A stretch of 64,000 nucleotides of DNA from Breznakiella homolactica (GTDB lineage Bacteria > Spirochaetota > Spirochaetia > Treponematales > Breznakiellaceae): positions 620,001-684,000 of the forward strand of contig NZ_CP067089.2 in NCBI RefSeq assembly GCF_016616095.2, read 5' to 3'. The position numbers were made by a program, and so were the translations under genes. Position 1 is the stretch's first letter; each line of letters opens with the position of its first letter. A model generated the notes under the pieces. That model was not told the DNA's origin and did no database searches. It saw nothing but the letters and a program-made list of their open reading frames with translations. Positions 57,823-64,000 of the stretch are shown piece by piece.

Positions 57823-60333
57823 TCAGCCCAGGTATTCCGAAAGCCGGCGGTAGGTCTGGTTCACGATGTTCTTTTTTTCAATATCCACATCATCTCCCAG
57901 TTCGTCGATCAGGGACTCCACGCTGGAAATACTTTCGTTCAGGGCGGTATGGAAGCCCCGGGAACACTTGAACCAGTAATTCCCGTCATCGTCTGAAAAC
58001 AGGCACAGGAATCCCAGTTCCTTTTTTCCCTGTTTCCACAGAGCGGGGGTTACGAGGATCGGCAGGAATCCCAGGAGGCTGTCCAGTTCTTCCCGGACAT
58101 TGAAGTTTTTCTTCCGCGGCCATTTTCTGGTGAGGGCACCCTCCACATCCAGGGACGGCAGAAGGGTGAGGATAAGCTCAAGCTTTTCTCCGGCCAGGAG
58201 TACGAATTTCCCGTTGAGTATGATCGTTCCCCGGAGCCCCTTGTATATACCCGCCGTATCCGTAACGGCCGCGTCCTTGAGGCGGGAGAGTTTTTCCCAG
58301 GGAAGCATAACGGTCTTTTTGCCCTTTACGGTTTCGATGTCGAAAACCTCGGCGCCGATTTTTATGTGATTGGTAAAGTCCCGGATTTTTCTGGATTTTC
58401 CCGTTCCCTTGGCGGCGTTTGCGTCCAGGGCTTCAAACAGATCGGGGCTTATTTTCATCAGGGCGTTTCTGCTTAACGGCGAAACGGACATGGCGTACAT
58501 TCTGGTGGTCCGGACAATCTCGCCGGCAACGATGTACTGGGGATCCATCCTGAACATAACCGAGCCGGGATGGATCAGTATCCGGTCCGCCGTGAGGCTC
58601 CGGTACATATCCCTGCCTTCCCGGATGCAGACGAACTGGATCAGCCCCCGGGCAACGGAGCAGAGGTAGTCCTCGGTACTGCCGCCGTTCAGGATAGGCA
58701 CCCCCATGGCAGATACAATCTGTTCCAGCTGTTCGGTGACATTGGCGATTTCTCCCATGGCCCGTTCGTCGAGGTAATTGTTTTCGCAGAACTTGGCCGG
58801 GTCCTTGGCGGCTTTGTAGGCCCGGTACAGTTTGAGGTAAGAGACGAAATCCCCGGCGGGATCCCGGAAACTGTGGTGGGCCCTGCGGGCGTCCATTTCC
58901 TCCCCCGGCGGGAGGAGGTACGGACTCTGGGTCGAGAGAAAGGCCGCGGCGATAATGGTTTCCTGGGTTACATCGGGATATTTGAGAATGGCTTCCACGA
59001 TGATGCGGGACTGCCGCGGCGGCAGGGGGAAGTCGGTCATCATCTTTCCGATTTTTGAAAGGGTTCTGTCCGCTTCCAGGGCATCCAGGAGGTTCAGGGT
59101 TTCGATGGCCGCTATGAGTCCTTCCCGGCCGGGCGGGGAAATAAAATCGAATTCCTCAAAGGCGGTGATGCCCAGGTCCGCCATGCGGAGGACCACCTCC
59201 GAAAGATCGGTCCGGTAGATTTCCTCTGTGGTAAAGAGAGGCCGGTTTTCGAAGTCCTTTCTTTGGTACAGGCGGTAGCAGGTACCTTCCTGGGTTCTCC
59301 CGGCCCGGCCTTTGCGCTGATTCCCCGACGCCTTTGATATGGGACCTTCGATGAGGCTGGAGGTGAATGTCCGGGGATTGTAGTAGTTCAGCTTGGAAAG
59401 CCCCGAATCGATGACCGTGGTAATGCCGTCTATGGTCACCGATGTTTCCGCGATGTTTGTTGAAATCACCACCTTGGTTTTTCCCCGGGGGGCGGGAAGG
59501 AAAACCCGTTCCTGTTCTTCCTTGCCGAGCCGTCCGTACAGGGGCAGCAGCTGGAGGTTCCTGCCGTAGGGAGCGGCGGCGAGCCGGACCATGCAGTCCT
59601 TGATCATCTTTTCACCGGGAAGGAAAATCAGGACATCCCCTTTCCGGCGTTCCTCCTGCACCCGGCCCACAATGGACTCGATCTTTTCGATCCGGGCATC
59701 CGCCGCGGCCTGGCTCGATGACGAACCCTGGATGGCCTGCTGCACTTCCAGGGTTGCCGGCGGATCGTATATAACCGTGACCGGATAGGTTATGGCGTCG
59801 ATCTTCACCACCGGACACTCACCGAAATACTCGGAGAAAACCTGGGTGTTTATGGTTGCCGAGGAAATAATGACTTTGAATTCCTTACGGGCCTCCAGGA
59901 CCCGTTTGAGCAGCCCCAGAATAAAATCGATATTGAGGCTCCGCTCATGGGCTTCGTCCACCACAATGGTTCCGTATTTTGAAAGATAGGGATCGAGTTT
60001 CATTTCCTGAAGCAGGATGCCGTCGGTCATGATCTTAATGGCTGTGGACTGGTCGGTCCTGTCCTCGAAGCGCATCTTGTAACCCACCAGGCCCGGAAGG
60101 GTGGTGCCCATCTGGCGGGCAATGAATTCGCTCACCGAAACGGCGGCGATCCGCCGCGGCTGGGTAACGCCGATAATGCCCCGGTCCGCGTACCCGGCGG
60201 CGTGAAGAATCACCGGCATCTGGGTTGTCTTGCCAGAGCCGGTGGGGCTCTCCACCACGATAACCTGATTGTTCTGCAATGCGTTAAGGATAAGATCCTT
60301 GTGTCTGTATACAGGAAGGTTTAAGTAATCCAT
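57823..60333 (-). CDS. hrpA: DEAH-box ATP-dependent RNA helicase, HrpA-type
   Basis: 836 residues. Motif I VESPTGSGKTTQMP, Ia QPRRIAAVSV, II VVDEAHERSLNIDF, III ISSATI, V STNIAETSVTIDGI, VI QRKGRAGRTQEGTCYRLY. Helicase-associated and OB-type domains follow. It is shorter than the E. coli HrpA of about 1300 residues and close to the compact form in other bacteria. It unwinds RNA in the cytoplasm. It converges with hemW (3-base gap) and diverges from ppdK. Confidence 0.93.
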   Translation of the reverse strand: MDYLNLPVYRHKDLILNALQNNQVIVVESPTGSGKTTQMPVILHAAGYADRGIIGVTQPRRIAAVSVSEFIARQMGTTLPGLVGYKMRFEDRTDQSTAIKIMTDGILLQEMKLDPYLSKYGTIVVDEAHERSLNIDFILGLLKRVLEARKEFKVIISSATINTQVFSEYFGECPVVKIDAITYPVTVIYDPPATLEVQQAIQGSSSSQAAADARIEKIESIVGRVQEERRKGDVLIFLPGEKMIKDCMVRLAAAPYGRNLQLLPLYGRLGKEEQERVFLPAPRGKTKVVISTNIAETSVTIDGITTVIDSGLSKLNYYNPRTFTSSLIEGPISKASGNQRKGRAGRTQEGTCYRLYQRKDFENRPLFTTEEIYRTDLSEVVLRMADLGITAFEEFDFISPPGREGLIAAIETLNLLDALEADRTLSKIGKMMTDFPLPPRQSRIIVEAILKYPDVTQETIIAAAFLSTQSPYLLPPGEEMDARRAHHSFRDPAGDFVSYLKLYRAYKAAKDPAKFCENNYLDERAMGEIANVTEQLEQIVSAMGVPILNGGSTEDYLCSVARGLIQFVCIREGRDMYRSLTADRILIHPGSVMFRMDPQYIVAGEIVRTTRMYAMSVSPLSRNALMKISPDLFEALDANAAKGTGKSRKIRDFTNHIKIGAEVFDIETVKGKKTVMLPWEKLSRLKDAAVTDTAGIYKGLRGTIILNGKFVLLAGEKLELILTLLPSLDVEGALTRKWPRKKNFNVREELDSLLGFLPILVTPALWKQGKKELGFLCLFSDDDGNYWFKCSRGFHTALNESISSVESLIDELGDDVDIEKKNIVNQTYRRLSEYLG

Positions 60334-60430
60334 TCTTTAATGATGGAGTAATTATCAGTTTATAGCAATCTTTAGCTTCCTTTTTTTTTGGAATGTTGCT
60401 ATGCTATAGGTATCTTTATGGAGGATTTTA

Positions 60431-63103
60431 ATGGCTAAAGAAAAATATGTATTTTTCTTCGGTGAAGGCAAAGCCGAAGGAGACGCCAAGATGAAGGAAC
60501 TTCTTGGCGGGAAGGGCGCTAACCTTGCTGAAATGACCAATCTCGGAATTCCGGTTCCCCCGGGATTCACTGTTTCCACTGAAGTATGTGCCGCATATTA
60601 CGAAAACAACAGAAAATACCCCGCCGGACTGGAAGAGGAAGTCCTGGCTACGCTGGCTAAACTCGAAAAAGTTATGGGGAAAAAACTGGGCGATCCCGAT
60701 GATCCCCTGCTGGTTTCGGTCCGTTCCGGCGCTTCGGTTTCCATGCCCGGCATGATGGACACAATCCTCAATCTCGGTATAAACGACAAAGCCGTCCAGG
60801 GCCTGGCCAATAAAACCGGTAATCCCCGTTTCGCCTGGGACGCCTACCGGCGCTTTATCCAGATGTACGGCGACGTGGTTATGGAAGTTCCCCATCACGA
60901 ATTCGAGGAAGCCCTTTCGGCGATGAAGAAAGCCAAGAAGGTTGAACTCGACACCGGGCTCAATGAAAAGGACCTGGAAAAGCTCGTGGACGAATACAAA
61001 AAGATCGTCAAGAAATTCGCCAAGAAGGATTTTCCCCAGAAACCCGTGGACCAGCTTTGGGGCGCGGTCAACGCGGTATTCGGTTCCTGGATGAACGAGC
61101 GGGCCATCAAGTACCGCCAGCTCAACGAGATCAGAAACATCAAGGGAACCGCCGTAAATATCCAGTCCATGGTATTCGGGAATTTCGGCGAAGACTCCGG
61201 GACCGGGGTCTGCTTCAGCCGGGACCCCTCTACGGGAAAGAACGAATTCTACGGTGAATACCTGATGAACGCCCAGGGTGAAGACGTGGTGGCCGGTATC
61301 CGGACTCCCGAAAAGATCGCCACCCTGGCGAAGAAAAACAAGAAAGTCTACGACCAGCTGGTCGGCTTTAAGAATAGTCTTGAAAAGCATTTCCGGGATA
61401 TGCAGGACATGGAATTCACCGTCCAGCAGGGAAAGCTCTTCATCCTCCAGACCCGCAACGGAAAACGGGCGGGCGCCGCGGCGGTAAAAATCGCCGTTGA
61501 CATGGTGGCGGAAAAACTTATCGATAAGAACACCGCCATACTCCGGGTTTCTCCGGATCATCTGGACCAGCTGCTGCATCCCATGATCGATCCCAAGGCG
61601 CTTAAAACGAATAAATCCCTGACCAAAGGGCTTAACGCGTCACCGGGAGCAGCCTCGGGCCGGATTGTGTTCTCCGCGGCGGACGCCGAGGAATGGAACA
61701 TCAGGAACGAAAAGGTTCTGCTGGTGCGGAAGGAGACGAGCCCCGAGGATATCGGCGGCATGGTGGTTTCCCAGGGCATTCTTACCTCCACCGGCGGTAT
61801 GACGAGCCACGCGGCGGTAGTTGCCCGGGGCATGGGCACTCCCTGTGTGGCCGGCGCCAAGGGCGTTTCGGTGAGCGGCAAAAAAGTCACCATCGGCGGA
61901 AAACTCTTCAAGGAAGGGGACTGGATTACCGTTGACGGTTCCACCGGCGAAGTCTATTCCGGCCAGCTTCCCCTGGTGGTTCCGAAAATATCCAAGGATA
62001 TGAGCACCTTCCTGGCGTGGTGCGACGAGATCCGCAATACCTCCAAACGCGACGGCGTTTCGGGCTTTGAAGTCCGGACCAACGCGGATCAGCCCGACGA
62101 TGTTCAGCGGGCCTTCGATTTCGGCGCCGACGGTGTGGGGCTCTGCCGCACCGAGCACATGTTCTTTGAAAAAGAAAAGCTTATCCATTTCCGGGCCATG
62201 ATCGTGGCGGATACCGAGGCTGAACGCAAGGCGGCGCTCAAGAAGATCCTCCCGCTGCAGAAGAAGGATTTCTTCGGAATCTTCAAAGCCATGGGCGGCA
62301 AACCGGTTACCATCCGGCTCCTGGATCCGCCGCTCCATGAATTTGTTCCCCACACGAAAGCGGAAGTCGCCGAGCTGGCGAAGCATCTCAAGGTTGCCCC
62401 CAAGGATCTCCAGCCGAAGATCGACCGGCTCCACGAGGCGAACCCCATGCTTGGCCACCGGGGCTGCCGTCTGGCGGTAACCTATCCCGAAATTTACAAC
62501 ATGCAGGTTGAAGCCATTGCCCTGGCGGCGGTGGACTGCGTAAAGAAAAAGATTCCCGTTAATCCGGAAATCATGATTCCCATCGTATGCGACGAAAAGG
62601 AACTGGCCATGCTGCGGCCCAATGCCGAAGCTGCCATAAAGCAGGTTCTGGATAAGGCAAAAGTAAAGATTGACTTTAAGATCGGCACTATGATCGAAGT
62701 TCCCCGGGCGGCGCTGCTGGCCGAGAAAATCGCCGAATACGCGGACTTCTTCAGCTTCGGCACCAATGACCTTACCCAGATGACCTTCGCCTTCAGCCGG
62801 GACGATGTGGCTACCTTCCTTCCCACATACCTGGAAAAGAACATCCTCGATGTGGATCCTTTCAAGAGTATCGACGAAGAAGGAGTGGGACAGCTCATCC
62901 AATGGGCCACCGCAAAGGGCCGGGAAGTCAGAAAAGGATTAAAGGTCGGCATCTGCGGCGAGCACGGCGGTGATCCGGCGACCATTGATTTCTGCTACCG
63001 GGCGGGACTGAGCTACGTATCCTGTTCGCCCTTCCGGGTTCCCCTGGCGCGCCTCGCGGGAGCACAGGCGGTGATAAATAATCCCGCCGGGAAGAAAAAG
63101 TAA
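60431..63103 (+). CDS. ppdK: Pyruvate, phosphate dikinase
   Basis: 890 residues, full length. N-terminal ATP-grasp domain: FFGEGKAEGDAKMKELLGGKGANLAEMTNLG and SVRSGASVSMPGMMDT. The phospho-His domain is GGMTSHAAVVARGMGTPCV (His near 455). The C-terminal PEP/pyruvate barrel includes GLCRTEHMFF, LRLLDPPLHEFVP, SFGTNDLTQMTF and the catalytic Cys motif GICGEHGGDP. It interconverts PEP, AMP and PPi with pyruvate, ATP and Pi, central to PPi-based glycolysis in anaerobes. GGAGG lies at 60421-60425. A strong terminator follows. Confidence 0.98.
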   Translation: MAKEKYVFFFGEGKAEGDAKMKELLGGKGANLAEMTNLGIPVPPGFTVSTEVCAAYYENNRKYPAGLEEEVLATLAKLEKVMGKKLGDPDDPLLVSVRSGASVSMPGMMDTILNLGINDKAVQGLANKTGNPRFAWDAYRRFIQMYGDVVMEVPHHEFEEALSAMKKAKKVELDTGLNEKDLEKLVDEYKKIVKKFAKKDFPQKPVDQLWGAVNAVFGSWMNERAIKYRQLNEIRNIKGTAVNIQSMVFGNFGEDSGTGVCFSRDPSTGKNEFYGEYLMNAQGEDVVAGIRTPEKIATLAKKNKKVYDQLVGFKNSLEKHFRDMQDMEFTVQQGKLFILQTRNGKRAGAAAVKIAVDMVAEKLIDKNTAILRVSPDHLDQLLHPMIDPKALKTNKSLTKGLNASPGAASGRIVFSAADAEEWNIRNEKVLLVRKETSPEDIGGMVVSQGILTSTGGMTSHAAVVARGMGTPCVAGAKGVSVSGKKVTIGGKLFKEGDWITVDGSTGEVYSGQLPLVVPKISKDMSTFLAWCDEIRNTSKRDGVSGFEVRTNADQPDDVQRAFDFGADGVGLCRTEHMFFEKEKLIHFRAMIVADTEAERKAALKKILPLQKKDFFGIFKAMGGKPVTIRLLDPPLHEFVPHTKAEVAELAKHLKVAPKDLQPKIDRLHEANPMLGHRGCRLAVTYPEIYNMQVEAIALAAVDCVKKKIPVNPEIMIPIVCDEKELAMLRPNAEAAIKQVLDKAKVKIDFKIGTMIEVPRAALLAEKIAEYADFFSFGTNDLTQMTFAFSRDDVATFLPTYLEKNILDVDPFKSIDEEGVGQLIQWATAKGREVRKGLKVGICGEHGGDPATIDFCYRAGLSYVSCSPFRVPLARLAGAQAVINNPAGKKK

Positions 63104-63120
63104 AACCCAAAAAAACCAAA

Positions 63121-63149
63121 AAGCACCGGATAATTTCCGGTGCTTTTTT
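63121..63149 (+). terminator. Rho-independent terminator of ppdK
   Basis: 10-bp perfect stem AAGCACCGGA (63121-63130) with TCCGGTGCTT (63136-63145), loop TAATT, followed by TTTT. It starts 17 bases after the ppdK stop. Confidence 0.93.
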
Positions 63150-63212
63150 ATTTGAAAGTCCTGTTCAAAAGTGTGATTATTAAAAAAGAGATGCGGCTAT
63201 TAAGAGGAAAAA

Positions 63213-64000
63213 ATGAAAAAAATAATAACCTTTCTGGCGATTACCTTCGGGCTGACCTGGCTGTGCTGGGGGCTTCTTTCCCTTAAAGTCACCGACCTCA
63301 ATGGGGCAGGCATTGCTCAGGTGGTCGTGGCTTTTTCAATGTGGTTCCCCGGGATAGGGTTCTTTATCACCAGGGCGCTGTTTAAAAATGAAAAACAACC
63401 TCTGTCCCTGCTGTTTTACCCAAGATTCAAGGGACATATCCGGTATTATATCGCGGCATGGATTTCACCTCTGATTCTTACACTGCTCGGGTCCGCGCTT
63501 TATTTTCTTATTTTCCGGGGAACCTTTACCATGGACTCGGAGTTTTTCAGGACTGTCATGGACAATCCCGCTTCCGGGACAGAAATCACCGAAGCCATGA
63601 TCCCCCTTATTATTATCAGCCAGGTCGCTTCGGGGGTGTTTTTTGGTCCATTGTTTAATATGCTTTTTGCCCTGGGCGAAGAACTCGGCTGGCGGGGATT
63701 CCTGTTCCCTGAACTGAGAAAGCGGATGGGCGCAAAAAAAGCGGTTCTGCTGAGCGGTGTTATCTGGGGACTTTGGCACGCCCCAATAACCGCCATGGGC
63801 CACAATTACAGTTTCGGCTATTGGGGGTATCCCTGGACCGGGATCCTCGCCATGTGTGTGTTCTGTACATTCTTCGGTTCATTTCTTGCCTACATTACTG
63901 AGAAAACCGGCAGCATCTGGCCGGCTGCTCTCTGCCACGGGGCGGTCAACGCCATCGCAGGACTTCCGCTGCTGTTCCTGGAGGACATGAACGCGAACCG
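63213..64000 (+). CDS. CPBP family intramembrane metalloprotease (3' partial)
   Basis: At least 262 residues, open to the right edge. It starts at ATG 63213 with AGAGGAAA upstream. Hydrophobic throughout, with about eight membrane segments. The CPBP/Abi motifs are clear: ALGEELGWRGFLFPEL (EExxxR), GVIWGLWHAP (second His motif) and LCHGAVNAIAG (third His motif). These proteases are related to Rce1 and to bacteriocin-immunity proteins. The N-terminus has a helix that can act as a signal anchor. No partner genes are visible before the edge. Confidence 0.88.
   Translation, partial: MKKIITFLAITFGLTWLCWGLLSLKVTDLNGAGIAQVVVAFSMWFPGIGFFITRALFKNEKQPLSLLFYPRFKGHIRYYIAAWISPLILTLLGSALYFLIFRGTFTMDSEFFRTVMDNPASGTEITEAMIPLIIISQVASGVFFGPLFNMLFALGEELGWRGFLFPELRKRMGAKKAVLLSGVIWGLWHAPITAMGHNYSFGYWGYPWTGILAMCVFCTFFGSFLAYITEKTGSIWPAALCHGAVNAIAGLPLLFLEDMNAN

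Overview
This window looks like a chromosomal stretch from a host- or gut-associated spirochaete of the Treponema/Breznakiella type. The clues are a P83/100-family antigen, two tandem DUF115 (MptE-like) proteins, paired signal peptidases, an Rnf-type operon, PEGA/SUMF1 and HEAT/propeller envelope proteins, and pyruvate phosphate dikinase. The taxonomic call is inference from gene content. The DNA is GC-rich by eye, coding-dense, and has many 1-4 base start/stop overlaps. No phage, transposase, rRNA, tRNA or CRISPR array was found.

Layout. 1-9.1 kb: a sugar uptake and catabolism locus. It has an ABC solute-binding protein cut by the window edge, two permeases, a fucose/arabinose-type isomerase, a large cupin isomerase with an extra N-terminal domain, a ROK kinase, a double GNAT protein and a divergent RpiR regulator. 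9.1-20.4 kb: mostly envelope and RNA-modification genes (P83/100, PQQ/HEAT protein, RlmD/TrmA-type methyltransferase, lipase-like hydrolase, PcnB, TPR protein, P-loop/Asp23 fusion, RluA-type synthase, DUF212). 20.4-25.9 kb: an Rnf-like operon (unknown membrane protein, then C, D, G, E, A) with no rnfB and no recognisable redox residues in its membrane subunits. 26-36 kb: a GH57-like protein, metG, a FemAB-type transferase and a CreBCD-like sensory set. 36-42 kb: RNase Z and a four-gene Gld-type ABC exporter. 42-50 kb: a degenerate GGDEF-like protein, MEMO1 and a DUF115 operon headed by a very acidic protein. 50-64 kb: a FtsB/DivIC protein, smpB, a SUMF1 protein, two lepB paralogs, hemW, hrpA, ppdK with a clear terminator, and a CPBP protease cut by the right edge.

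The most unusual content is intergenic. A family of large nested inverted-repeat elements occurs six times: three compound copies of about 320-375 bp and three shorter copies. Their apical and internal-loop motifs are conserved, but the long stems have different sequences in each copy while staying complementary. The three compound copies all point the same end at the promoter of the next gene; in two cases that end lies exactly 6 bases before the -35 box. A second theme is start sites: at least eight genes have a TAnnnT-type -10 box ending only 6-9 bases before the ATG and no clear Shine-Dalgarno sequence, which suggests leaderless or near-leaderless mRNAs.
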